The translations under genes and the position numbers were made by a program. Below, in pieces: positions 1-7,450 of a stretch of DNA of 64,000 nucleotides. Source of the stretch: Nocardia takedensis NBRC 100417. GTDB lineage: Bacteria; Actinomycetota; Actinomycetes; Mycobacteriales; Mycobacteriaceae. The notes beneath the pieces are model-generated. The model worked only from the letters and a program-made list of their open reading frames with translations, was not told the DNA's origin and did not search any database. The DNA lies in the NCBI RefSeq assembly GCF_000308695.1, contig NZ_BAGG01000115.1:62001-126000 (forward strand). The letters are read 5' to 3'. Positions within the stretch are counted from its first letter, which is position 1; every line of letters starts with the position of its first letter.

Positions 1-1338
1 GCTCTGACCGCCGAGGATCAACCACTGCCTGCGGTTGACGTCGTGCTCGACCCGGCGCGCGGCGCGTCCGCCCGTCGCGGATTTCTTCTTCTTGTCCTTC
101 GCCCGGGAGCGGCCCAGCCGGGACGGGGGCGGGTCGAGATCGTCCTCGTCGTCGAAAGGCTCGTGCTCACCGGTGAACTCGTCGTAGTACTCGGTCGGAC
201 CGTCGTCGGCGTCGAGTAGATCGTCACGGCCGCGCCGGTCGCGCTCGGCGCGTTCGGCGCCGTCGCGCAGCAGGTCGCCCGCCACTGTCTGCCCGGACAG
301 CAACTGCTGGTCCTGGCTGGCCAGTGACCACGCCGCGGTGGGCAGGCCGCCGGATTCCGGCGCGTCCGGGGGCGGGCCCGCCGGCTTGTGCCGTCGCGCC
401 GACCAAGCGGGCAGGCCGCCCTCGCGTCGGGGCGCGGTGCGCGGCGCGGGTTCCGGCATCGGCGGCGCGGCTTGCGGCGCGGGCGGGTAGTCCCCCGCGA
501 CCGGCGACCACGCGGCCGTCGACGGCCCTTCTTCCTGTTCCTCGACCGCGCGCCTGCGATCGGCCCGGCTCTGGCGGCCGCCTTCTCGGGTGGGCACCTC
601 ACCGTTCGCGCCGCGACGGCCGTTGCGGCCCGCGCGTTCGCGGCGGGGCGGTTCGGCCATATCGGGCAGCTTGTAAACCTCGGTGGCCGACTCGTCCGGA
701 TCCGGGCGGTGCCTGCGGCCCCCGCGCGACGGCTCGGGGGCCGGTTCGGGGACGTAGGCGGCGGGCGCGGGCCCGTAGGCGGGCGGTCCGTAGGGATCGA
801 CGGCCGCGGGGCCGTACGGATCGGAGACGCCGGGACCGTACGGGTCGGAGACCGGCGGCTGTTCCGGCGCGCCGTGCCGCGCGGTCGGACCCGGCATCTC
901 GCGGCCGGGCATCACTCGCGCGGAGTGGCCGAAAGGTTCGGGACGCGGCGGTTCCGGCGCGTACCCCGCCAGCGGGTCGTAACGGGTGATCGGCCCCGAC
1001 ATCGGGGAGTGCTCGTCCTCGACGGGCCCCGGGTACTCGGGGGCGTAGGAGGAAGCGCCGAAATCCGAGCGGGGCGCCTCGTAGGCGGTGGCGTCCCACG
1101 ACCGCGGTTCGGGAGCGGGCGGTTCGTAGGCGGGTTCGGCCGCCTCCGGCTCGGGCGCCGCGTGGGCCGAATGCCCGCCGCCGTCCCGGATGACGGGCAG
1201 GTCGCCGGTCAATTCGGCGACGGAGATGCCGCGACCGCCGCGCCTGCGCCTGCCGCCGCCGGAGGACTGGGCCCCCTGCGCGCCGTTGCGGGCCAGCAGC
1301 TCCGCGACCGACAGCTGCTTGGAATCTTCACCACTCAT
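1..1338 (-). CDS. Rv0497-like conserved protein, C-terminus beyond window edge
   Basis: The frame is open from an ATG at 1338 to the window edge (446 codons seen). It begins MSGEDSKQLSVAELLARNG and repeats the motif as ISVAELTGDLPVIRDG, the two N-terminal signature blocks I recall from mycobacterial Rv0497. A long Pro/Glu/Arg-rich disordered region follows, including DPYGP-type repeats around residues 165-185, then an acidic stretch and a KKKK basic patch. The visible end (RRQWLILGG) looks like the approach to the membrane segments present in the family. The start overlaps the ppx stop as ATGA, so it is co-translated with ppx. Function is unknown; a membrane-anchored role is inferred from the family. 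Confidence 0.8.
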   Translation of the reverse strand, partial: MSGEDSKQLSVAELLARNGAQGAQSSGGGRRRRGGRGISVAELTGDLPVIRDGGGHSAHAAPEPEAAEPAYEPPAPEPRSWDATAYEAPRSDFGASSYAPEYPGPVEDEHSPMSGPITRYDPLAGYAPEPPRPEPFGHSARVMPGREMPGPTARHGAPEQPPVSDPYGPGVSDPYGPAAVDPYGPPAYGPAPAAYVPEPAPEPSRGGRRHRPDPDESATEVYKLPDMAEPPRRERAGRNGRRGANGEVPTREGGRQSRADRRRAVEEQEEGPSTAAWSPVAGDYPPAPQAAPPMPEPAPRTAPRREGGLPAWSARRHKPAGPPPDAPESGGLPTAAWSLASQDQQLLSGQTVAGDLLRDGAERAERDRRGRDDLLDADDGPTEYYDEFTGEHEPFDDEDDLDPPPSRLGRSRAKDKKKKSATGGRAARRVEHDVNRRQWLILGGQS

Positions 1339-2369
1339 GACGACACCGTTTCGATCGGGCCCGACAGCGGTGGCCCACCCTCGGCGCCGCGCGAACCGTC
1401 ACCGGCCGCGGGCCCGGGTAGGTGGGTCGCCCTCGGTCCGCCGTTCATATCGGTATCCAGTTTGCGCAGGATGAGACCCTCACGCAGTGCCCACGGACAA
1501 ATCTCGAGGGTATCCAGCGACAGTGCCCGCATACTCGCCTCCGCGATCAATGCGCCGGCCACCAGTTGCTGCGACCGATCGGAACTCACGCCTTCCAATT
1601 CTGCCCGGTCCGCGGCCGTCATTCGCGAGATGAACGCGATCAGCTGCCGCAGACCGGAGCTGGTGAGTGTACGACGAACCCGAGGTCCGGCGGCAGAGGG
1701 CGCCGCTCCCGTCAGCCGGGCCAGCGACCGGAATGTCTTGGACGTGCCAACGGCCAGATCGGGACGCCCGGCGTCGATCAGCTGTTTGGCGGGCAGCACC
1801 AACTCGGCGTCGAGCCAGTCGCGCAGGACCGCCACGCGGCGTTTGCCGGGCGGGTCCTCGCGCAGCCAGTCCCTGGTCAGCCTGCCCGCGCCCAGTTGCA
1901 GCGACAGCGCGACGTCGGGTTCCTCGTCGCCGCCGTTGCTCACCTCGAGCGAGCCGCCGCCGATGTCGAGATTGAGGATGCGGCCCGCGCTCCAGCCGTA
2001 CCAGCGACGCACGGCCAGGAAGGTCGAACGGGCCTCGTCGACGCCGGAGAGCACCCGCAGATCGACGCCGGTCTGGGCGCGGACCCGGGCCAGCACGTCC
2101 TCGGAATTGGTGGCCTCGCGCACCGCGGAGGTGGCGAAGGGCATCAGTTCCACGCACCGCGACGTCTCGGCGATGCTGGCGAATTCGGCCACCGTGGCGA
2201 TGAGTCGCTGCGCGCCCTCGGCGGTGATCGCGCCCTTGTCGTCCATGTTCTCCGACAGCCGCAACGTGGCCTTCGTCGAGCTCATGGGCATCGGGTGGCC
2301 ACCCCGATGGGCATCGACCACCAGCAGGTGGACGGTGTTGCTTCCGACATCGAGTACCCCTAGGCGCAC
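1335..2369 (-). CDS. ppx: Exopolyphosphatase (Ppx/GppA family)
   Basis: A 344-residue protein of the actin-like ASKHA fold that removes terminal phosphate from polyphosphate or (p)ppGpp-type substrates. The N-terminus LGVLDVGSNTVHLLVVDA is the phosphate-1 loop and LNLDIGGGSLEVS (about residue 135) the phosphate-2 loop. Length and sequence match M. tuberculosis Rv0496. I place the start at GTG 2369 because it gives the family N-terminus (MRLGVLDVG); upstream in-frame sequence is low-complexity and antisense to the divergent gene's leader. The stop overlaps the Rv0497-like start by 4 bp. A PPK2 kinase at 50.65 kb would work on the same polymer. Confidence 0.9.
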   Translation of the reverse strand: MRLGVLDVGSNTVHLLVVDAHRGGHPMPMSSTKATLRLSENMDDKGAITAEGAQRLIATVAEFASIAETSRCVELMPFATSAVREATNSEDVLARVRAQTGVDLRVLSGVDEARSTFLAVRRWYGWSAGRILNLDIGGGSLEVSNGGDEEPDVALSLQLGAGRLTRDWLREDPPGKRRVAVLRDWLDAELVLPAKQLIDAGRPDLAVGTSKTFRSLARLTGAAPSAAGPRVRRTLTSSGLRQLIAFISRMTAADRAELEGVSSDRSQQLVAGALIAEASMRALSLDTLEICPWALREGLILRKLDTDMNGGPRATHLPGPAAGDGSRGAEGGPPLSGPIETVSS

Positions 2370-2434
2370 ATGAATACGGTACGCGGTCGGTCCGCACTGC
2401 GGTCCAGGCGACCGAGCTGTTAGCGTCTCGAGGT

Positions 2435-3310
2435 GTGACGGAACGCGGCGACGCCATGAGCCCGACCCGACCCGGACCAGCGCGGAAGATCGATCCGAGT
2501 CCCGAGGTCGATATGGATTTCCCGCGCGAATGGATCGAGTTCGTCGACCCGGCAAATGACGAGCATCTGATCGCGGCCGATCTGACCTGGCTGCTGTCGC
2601 GCTGGACGTGCGTCTTCGGCACGCCCGCCTGCCAGGGCATCTTGTCCGATCGGCCCGATGACGGCTGCTGTTCGCACGGCGCTTTCCTGTCCGACAAGGA
2701 CGACAGGAAGCGCCTCGACAAGGCTGTGAAAATGCTCACACCGCAGGACTGGCAACTGCGCGACGAGGCCCGCAACGCCGAGGGAAAGCTCACGCGCAAG
2801 GGCTATCTGGAGGTCGACGAACTCGAGGACGAACCCGCGCTGCGCACCCGGCGCTACGAAGGCGCGTGCATCTTCCTCAACCGTCCCGGCTTCGAAGGGG
2901 GCGTCGGCTGCGCGCTGCACACCATGGCGCTGCGCCGGGGTCTGCTCCCGCACACGGTGAAGCCGGATGTGTGCTGGCAGTTGCCGATCCGGCGCACCCA
3001 GGAGTGGGTGGATCGCCCCGACGGCGTGCAGATCCTGCGCACGGTCGTCACCGAATACGACCGGCGCGGTTGGGGACCGGGCGGTCTGGATCTGGACTGG
3101 TACTGCTCGGGTTCGCCCGACGCGCACGTGGGCGCGCAACCCGTCTGGCAGTCCTACGGCCCGGAACTGACCGAACTGCTCGGCGAACCCGCCTACGCCG
3201 AACTGGCCAGGCACTGCCGTCGGCGGGAAGGTCTCGGCCTGGTCGCCGTCCATCCGGCCACCGTGCACGCCGCTCGAATCGCCGAACAGAACGACGCGCA
3301 CATCCACTGA
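2435..3310 (+). CDS. Conserved cysteine-rich actinobacterial protein (Rv0495c-like)
   Basis: A 291-residue soluble protein with many conserved Cys: a W-T-C-V-F-G-T-P-A-C block, DDGCCSHGAFLSD, then GACIFLNRPGF, GCALH, DVCWQLP and WYCSGSP. The arrangement suggests a metal or Fe-S site, but no function is established that I know of. It matches M. tuberculosis Rv0495c in length and motifs and is divergent from ppx, as there. The GTG at 2435 is used; an in-frame ATG at 2456 is an alternative. The two divergent starts are 65 bp apart, so the promoters share this gap. Confidence 0.8.
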   Translation: MTERGDAMSPTRPGPARKIDPSPEVDMDFPREWIEFVDPANDEHLIAADLTWLLSRWTCVFGTPACQGILSDRPDDGCCSHGAFLSDKDDRKRLDKAVKMLTPQDWQLRDEARNAEGKLTRKGYLEVDELEDEPALRTRRYEGACIFLNRPGFEGGVGCALHTMALRRGLLPHTVKPDVCWQLPIRRTQEWVDRPDGVQILRTVVTEYDRRGWGPGGLDLDWYCSGSPDAHVGAQPVWQSYGPELTELLGEPAYAELARHCRRREGLGLVAVHPATVHAARIAEQNDAHIH

Positions 3311-3743
3311 TCCCGGCGTGTTCCCGGTGCGCGATCACGCCGTGTCGACCATTCGACGGATAGGCGTTCCGATAATTCGGTGATATACCTCGGCACCGCC
3401 CGGACGGGCCCCGGAAATCGTTGGCAATGGACTGCGGGGTTCGTTTCTCGACACGCAGAAACGAGGCGCGCCGAACAAGTTTCCCGGTCTTGCCTCGCTG
3501 CCCACCCGTGCGTATAAGGTGTAGCCGCACAGCGGATTACGCGGGTCGGGGCGTCGATGTCGCCGCCGAACGCCGACCTCGATCCGGCGCGTGTCACGGG
3601 GACGGTCCGGTCGCACAGCCGAATATGCCATCGGTTTCCGTGTGTCTGTTTGCATTTCGGGTGGGTGGATTTCGAATTGCTCGAATATCGGCGGTTTTCG
3701 TCGCGCCGAATTTCGGGTCGTTCGTTCCAGGACGAAGGACACA
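3311..3743. other. Non-coding leader region before the glycosyltransferase
   Basis: This 433-bp stretch is visibly less GC-rich than its neighbours and I see no convincing gene in it; the open frames on both strands lack family features and good ribosome sites. It contains an 8-bp inverted repeat TCGTTTCT (3441-3448) / AGAAACGA (3457-3464) with an 8-nt spacer, then a sigma-A-like promoter at 3490-3518. Transcription from there would give a leader of about 220 nt. Confidence 0.5.
3490..3518 (+). promoter_or_regulatory. Sigma-A-like promoter for the glycosyltransferase
   Basis: TTGCCT (3490-3495) and TATAAG (3513-3518) are separated by 17 bp, a near-consensus layout that is rare in this GC-rich sequence. 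It points to the gene at 3744, leaving a 5' leader of about 220 nt. The inverted repeat at 3441-3464 lies just upstream and could be a regulator site. Confidence 0.5.
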
Positions 3744-4595
3744 ATGGTCGATCACAACAATTCTGTAGTCATGTCGGTAATCGTTCCGGTGCTCGACGAG
3801 GCCGCCTCGATCGAGCGGACCCTGTCGCGACTGGTCGCGCAGGACGCCGTCGACGAGATCGTCGTCGTGGACAACGGCAGCACCGACGGCACCCCGGAGA
3901 TCGTGCGGCGCTTCGCGGAACTACATCCGGCGGTGGAGTTGGTGCACGAACCGGCGCGCGGGATCGCGCCCGCCCGCAACGCCGGCTTCGACAAGGCGCG
4001 CGGCGACATCATCGCCCGCACCGACGGCGACACCCTGGTGGACGAGAACTGGGGGGCGACGATCCGCGCGTTCCTCGACGGCAACCCGGAGACGGCCGCG
4101 GTGACCGGACTGTGCACCTATCACGATTCGCCGGTCGGCTTCCTGCTCGCGACGGGGCAGGCGTTGCTGGTGAGCCGGGGCAGACTCGGCGGCCGGGTCG
4201 GCAACATGTACGGGCCTAATATGGCGCTGCGCCGGGAAGCGTGGGCGGCGATCCGCGCGGACGTGCAGTCCCGCGCGGACGTGGCCGAGGATCTGGACAT
4301 GGCCCTGTGCCTGACCAAGCGCGGCCTGCGCATCGATCAGTTGGTCGACATGCGGGCGCGCACCTCCGCGCGACGCAGGCGGCAGAGTCCGCGCGAGCAC
4401 TGGCGGTTCCACCGGATCGGGTTGCGGACGCTGCGCGATCACGGGTTCCAGGTGCGGTTCGCGCATCGGGCGATCGTGTGCGGCGCGTGGCTGGGCCACA
4501 CCGCGCAGTGGCCGATCCACCGGTTCTGGGACTTCGAGCGGCGACGCTTCGCCTTGCGTCCCGGCGCGGCGCGGATCTCGGCGGTCGGCGAGTAG
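3744..4595 (+). CDS. Family 2 glycosyltransferase
   Basis: A 283-residue GT-A fold enzyme. VSVIVPVLDEAASIERTL opens the nucleotide-sugar domain, VVVDNGSTDGTPE carries the first Asp-rich site, TDGDTLVD is the DXD-like metal site, and AEDLDMALCL supplies the acidic residue expected of the catalytic region. The C-terminal part is basic with aromatic patches and may touch the membrane. The ATG at 3744 follows GACGAAGGAC with good spacing. It stands alone between the Rv0495c-like gene and the secreted-protein triplet. Sugar donor and acceptor cannot be told from sequence. Confidence 0.85.
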   Translation: MVDHNNSVVMSVIVPVLDEAASIERTLSRLVAQDAVDEIVVVDNGSTDGTPEIVRRFAELHPAVELVHEPARGIAPARNAGFDKARGDIIARTDGDTLVDENWGATIRAFLDGNPETAAVTGLCTYHDSPVGFLLATGQALLVSRGRLGGRVGNMYGPNMALRREAWAAIRADVQSRADVAEDLDMALCLTKRGLRIDQLVDMRARTSARRRRQSPREHWRFHRIGLRTLRDHGFQVRFAHRAIVCGAWLGHTAQWPIHRFWDFERRRFALRPGAARISAVGE

Positions 4596-4676
4596 ATCGG
4601 ACCTCGTGGTGGCGGGGTGCGGGTGGATCGCGCCCGCCTCCGCGATCTTGTCCGTACGCTGTGACCAGCGAACTCC

Positions 4677-4769
4677 GTGTGAAACGAACATTGCTCGCTT
4701 TTTTGCGAAACGCTGACATTTCACACCTGAGGTCACTTACTGTGCGGTGACCCACACAGTCGTGGGTCA
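4677..4769 (+). promoter_or_regulatory. Two inverted repeats before the secreted-protein triplet
   Basis: GTGTGAAA (4677-4684) and TTTCACAC (4719-4726) form a widely spaced perfect repeat bracketing an AT-rich stretch. TGACCCAC (4748-4755) and GTGGGTCA (4762-4769) form a hairpin with a 6-nt loop that ends 3 nt before the AGGAG ribosome site of the gene at 4785. The first may be an operator around the promoter; the second could act in RNA by influencing initiation or mRNA stability. Confidence 0.4.
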
Positions 4770-4784
4770 GCACAGGAGCACCAC

Positions 4785-5318
4785 ATGACATCCACGTTCT
4801 TCACCCGCCGCCGGGTCGCCGTCGGCCTCGCGGGCCTGACCACCGCCGCCGCGGTCGCCGTGCTCGCAGGCCCCGCCCACGCCACGGTCGAATCGGTCAC
4901 CGTCTCGGGCGCGGACCACAAGATCAACCAGACCTACACGCTGCGCGCCGAGGTCGGCGGGGCGTCCTTCGGCCTGCTCGTCTACTGGAGCGACAACGGC
5001 GAAGCCATCGCCCCGCCCAAGGTCCCGTGGCCGGTCGGCGAATCCTCGATCGACTGGACGCCGAAGACCGCGGGTCAGCACGTGCTGACCGCGTCGCAGG
5101 GCGGCAGCACCAAATCGGTCGTCGTGACGGTCACCTCCGGCGCCACCACACCGCCGACCACCACGACCCCGCCGCCGACCACCACCACACCTCCCCCGAC
5201 GACGACAACGCCGCCGCCGACGACCACCACGCCGCCCCCCACCACCACCACACCGCCGGCCAGCACACCCCCCGTCACCACCACGCCGCCCAAGCCGAAC
5301 ACCGGCAGCTTCGGCTGA
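4785..5318 (+). CDS. Secreted beta-rich protein with Pro/Thr tail, triplet member 1
   Basis: A 177-residue protein with a twin-Arg-containing signal peptide (RRRVAVGLAGL) and an AHA|TVE cleavage site near residue 33. An ~85-residue core follows with alternating hydrophobic strands and the blocks GLLVYWSDNGEAI, KVPWPVGES, GQHVLTASQGGSTKSVVVTV, resembling an Ig-like or beta-sandwich fold. The tail is a (P)PPTTTT repeat typical of a wall-spanning or glycosylated linker. Two paralogues follow at once, with 22- and 2-bp gaps, so the three are probably one transcript. Function unknown; extracellular by inference. Confidence 0.75.
   Translation: MTSTFFTRRRVAVGLAGLTTAAAVAVLAGPAHATVESVTVSGADHKINQTYTLRAEVGGASFGLLVYWSDNGEAIAPPKVPWPVGESSIDWTPKTAGQHVLTASQGGSTKSVVVTVTSGATTPPTTTTPPPTTTTPPPTTTTPPPTTTTPPPTTTTPPASTPPVTTTPPKPNTGSFG
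5150..5266 (+). repeat. Pro/Thr codon repeat (low-complexity tract)
   Basis: About six tandem, imperfect ~21-bp units encode PPPTTTT. The units differ in synonymous positions, so the tract is kept at protein level but could vary in copy number by slippage. It is absent from the two paralogues downstream. Confidence 0.7.
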
Positions 5319-5340
5319 GCGACAACGCAGGAGTAGCACG

Positions 5341-5772
5341 ATGAGCCAGTTCATCACCCGCGCGGGACTGACCGCCTTCGGCGCCGCCGCCGCGGTCTCC
5401 GTTCTCATGGCGCCCAACGCGCACGCCACCGTGGACTCGGTGACCGTGTCGGGAACCAACCACGCCATCAACACCGAGTACACGCTGACCGCGAAACTCA
5501 GCGGCGTCAGCATCGGCCTGCTGGTCTACTGGTCCGACAACAACGAGGCCATCACCGGCCCGAAGGTGCCGTGGCCGATCGGCGAGTCGACGATCACCTG
5601 GACCCCCACCACCAAGGGCCAGCACGTCATCACCGCCTCCCAGGGCGGCAGCACCAAGACGGTGGTCGTCAACGTCATCGACCCGGCCGACGAGGTCGAC
5701 CCGGGCACCCCCGGCGGCAGCGGCAGCGCGGCCACCTTCCCGGGCCTCGGCGGCCTGTTCGGGAGCAGCTAG
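5341..5772 (+). CDS. Secreted beta-rich protein, triplet member 2
   Basis: A 143-residue protein with a signal peptide ending AHA|TVD near residue 28. The core repeats the blocks of its neighbour: GLLVYWSDNNEAI, KVPWPIGES, GQHVITASQGGSTKTVVVNV. The tail is short and Gly/Ser-rich and ends LGGLFGSS, the same ending as member 3. An AGGAG ribosome site lies 6-7 nt before the ATG. The stop is 2 bp before the GTG of member 3. Unknown function. Confidence 0.75.
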   Translation: MSQFITRAGLTAFGAAAAVSVLMAPNAHATVDSVTVSGTNHAINTEYTLTAKLSGVSIGLLVYWSDNNEAITGPKVPWPIGESTITWTPTTKGQHVITASQGGSTKTVVVNVIDPADEVDPGTPGGSGSAATFPGLGGLFGSS

Positions 5773-5774
5773 CC

Positions 5775-6260
5775 GTGGGGAACACCTCGGTGCGCGGCGG
5801 TCTCGCGGCCGCCGCGCTCGCCGCGGTCGCCACCGTCGCGGTGGCGACCGCGCCCTCGGCCTCGGCCGCCGTCGACGCGGTGGCCGTGGAGGGCAGCGGC
5901 AACCACGTCGTCGGCACCACCTACACCATCCAGGCGCGCCTGACCGGCGCCTCGGCGGGTCTGCTGGTCTATTTCAGCGACAACGGCGAATTCATCGGGG
6001 CGCCCCAGGTGCCGTGGCCGCCGGGTCAGGCGCAGATCGTCTGGAAACCCAGCACCCCCGGACAGCACATCCTCACGGTCGAACAGGGCGGCAGCGTCCG
6101 GTCCACCGTGGTGAATGTCACCGCGGCGTCTTCCGGCACCGGGAGCGCGGGGTCCGGCAGCGCCGAATCCGGGACCGGCAGCACGAGCACCGGCAGCGCG
6201 ACGAAGGTGCTCGCCACCCTGCTCGGAGGGCTGTTCGCGGGAATGTTCGGGAGTAGCTGA
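5775..6260 (+). CDS. Secreted beta-rich protein, triplet member 3
   Basis: A 161-residue protein from GTG 5775, immediately after the previous stop. The signal peptide ends ASA|AVD near residue 34. The core blocks GLLVYFSDNGEFI, QVPWPPGQA and GQHILTVEQGGSVRSTVVNV align with the two upstream paralogues. A Ser/Gly/Thr-rich linker follows and a hydrophobic end, LLGGLFAGMFGSS. It is the most divergent copy. The GTG start is chosen because upstream in-frame sequence runs through member 2 in the wrong frame. Confidence 0.7.
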   Translation: MGNTSVRGGLAAAALAAVATVAVATAPSASAAVDAVAVEGSGNHVVGTTYTIQARLTGASAGLLVYFSDNGEFIGAPQVPWPPGQAQIVWKPSTPGQHILTVEQGGSVRSTVVNVTAASSGTGSAGSGSAESGTGSTSTGSATKVLATLLGGLFAGMFGSS

Positions 6261-6367
6261 ACATCCGCCGCAACACGGTCGACGACCGGCCGGGACGCGT
6301 GCGCGCGCCCCGGCCGGTCACCCGCCCGCCATGCGCATTTCACCCGCTTCGGGTTGGATGCACGGTC

Positions 6368-6700
6368 ATGAAGAAAATGTTCACCCTGGCGGCAATCGTT
6401 CTCGGCGCGGGCGTCGCGCTGGCGGGCGGCGCGCACGCCGAACCCAACGGCGATCCCCACAAGTTCGCCGACTTCACCGCGAACTTCGTCCCCGCCACCG
6501 ATCCGGCCGCGCTCAGCGCCAAGGAGCAGGGCAAGTACCTCATCATGAGCCCGTACGGCACCGCGCACACCATCGCCTGCCGCGGCAACGGCGCGGACGT
6601 GCCGATCTACGACTGCATGCAGGAGGACGACCTCGGATGGATCTCCCTGCGTGTCATCGACGTCCCCGGCATCGGCCCCACCTGGACCTACCTGCCCTGA
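6368..6700 (+). CDS. Small secreted protein, unknown function
   Basis: A 110-residue protein with a clear signal peptide (MKKMFTLAAIVLGAGVALAGG, cleavage after AHA). The mature part of about 86 residues has two Cys (ACRGNG and YDCMQ), which may form a disulphide, and ends ISLRVIDVPGIGPTWTYLP. I do not recognise the family. It lies 107 bp after the triplet and may be separately transcribed; a strong terminator follows it. Confidence 0.65.
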   Translation: MKKMFTLAAIVLGAGVALAGGAHAEPNGDPHKFADFTANFVPATDPAALSAKEQGKYLIMSPYGTAHTIACRGNGADVPIYDCMQEDDLGWISLRVIDVPGIGPTWTYLP

Positions 6701-6714
6701 TTCCCCCTCTGTTC

Positions 6715-6747
6715 ACGGGGCCGCGCGGCTGATCGGCGCGGCCCCGT
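6715..6747. terminator. Bidirectional hairpin between convergent genes
   Basis: A perfect 12-bp stem, ACGGGGCCGCGC (6715-6726) / GCGCGGCCCCGT (6736-6747), with a 9-nt loop. It lies between the stop of the secreted protein and the stop of regX3, so it can end both transcripts. Confidence 0.75.
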
Positions 6748-6760
6748 TCCCGTGTCCGGG

Positions 6761-7450
6761 TCAGGCTTCGAGCTTGTAGCCCAGGCCGCGCACGGTCACC
6801 AGATGTTCGGGCTTGGCCGGATCGGCCTCGATCTTCGAGCGCAACCGCTTGACGTGCACGTCGAGGGTCTTGGTGTCGCCCACGTAGTCCGCGCCCCACA
6901 CCCGGTCGATGAGCTGACCGCGGGTCAGGACCCGGCCGGAGTTGCGCAGCAGGTATTCGAGCAGGTCGAACTCCTTGAGCGGCAACGTCACCGGCTTGCC
7001 GTTGACCAGCACCGTGTGCCGGTCGACGTCCATCCGGACGGGGCCCGCCTCGAGGACGCCGCTCTCGTTGGAGCCGTCGATCTCGTCACCCGCGCCGCGG
7101 CGCAGCACCGCCCGGATACGCGCGATCAACTCGCGCGCCGAGTACGGCTTGGTGACGTAGTCGTCCGCGCCGAGTTCGAGCCCGACGACCTTGTCGATCT
7201 CGCTGTCGCGAGCGGTGACCATGATGACCGGCACGCCGCTGCGAGTGCGCAACTGCTTGCACACGTCGGTGCCGCTCATCCCGGGCAGCATCAGGTCGAG
7301 CAGCACGATATCGGCGCCCGAGCGGTCGAATTCGGCCAGCGCGGAAGGGCCGTCGCCGACGACGGTCACCTCGAAACCCTCCTTGCGCAGCAGGAACGCG
7401 AGCGGATCGGCCAGCGACTCCTCATCCTCGACGATCAGAACACTCGTCAT
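6761..7450 (-). CDS. regX3: Response regulator RegX3
   Basis: A 229-residue OmpR/PhoB-type regulator. The receiver domain has the acidic pocket E8-D9, phospho-acceptor D52 (VLLDLMLPG), T79 and K101. The C-terminal winged helix contains LKEFDLLEYLLRN, the recognition region KTLDVHVKRLRSKIE and the wing VRGLGYKLE. It is the partner of SenX3; the pair controls phosphate-limitation genes in mycobacteria. Its ATG overlaps the senX3 stop (ATGA), so translation is coupled and, unlike in M. tuberculosis, no repeat separates the genes. Confidence 0.95.
   Translation of the reverse strand: MTSVLIVEDEESLADPLAFLLRKEGFEVTVVGDGPSALAEFDRSGADIVLLDLMLPGMSGTDVCKQLRTRSGVPVIMVTARDSEIDKVVGLELGADDYVTKPYSARELIARIRAVLRRGAGDEIDGSNESGVLEAGPVRMDVDRHTVLVNGKPVTLPLKEFDLLEYLLRNSGRVLTRGQLIDRVWGADYVGDTKTLDVHVKRLRSKIEADPAKPEHLVTVRGLGYKLEA

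Noticed and set aside
3335..3742. 135-codon minus-strand frame in the gap before the glycosyltransferase
   Set aside because: Arg/Pro-rich composition, no ribosome site and overlap with a good plus-strand promoter.
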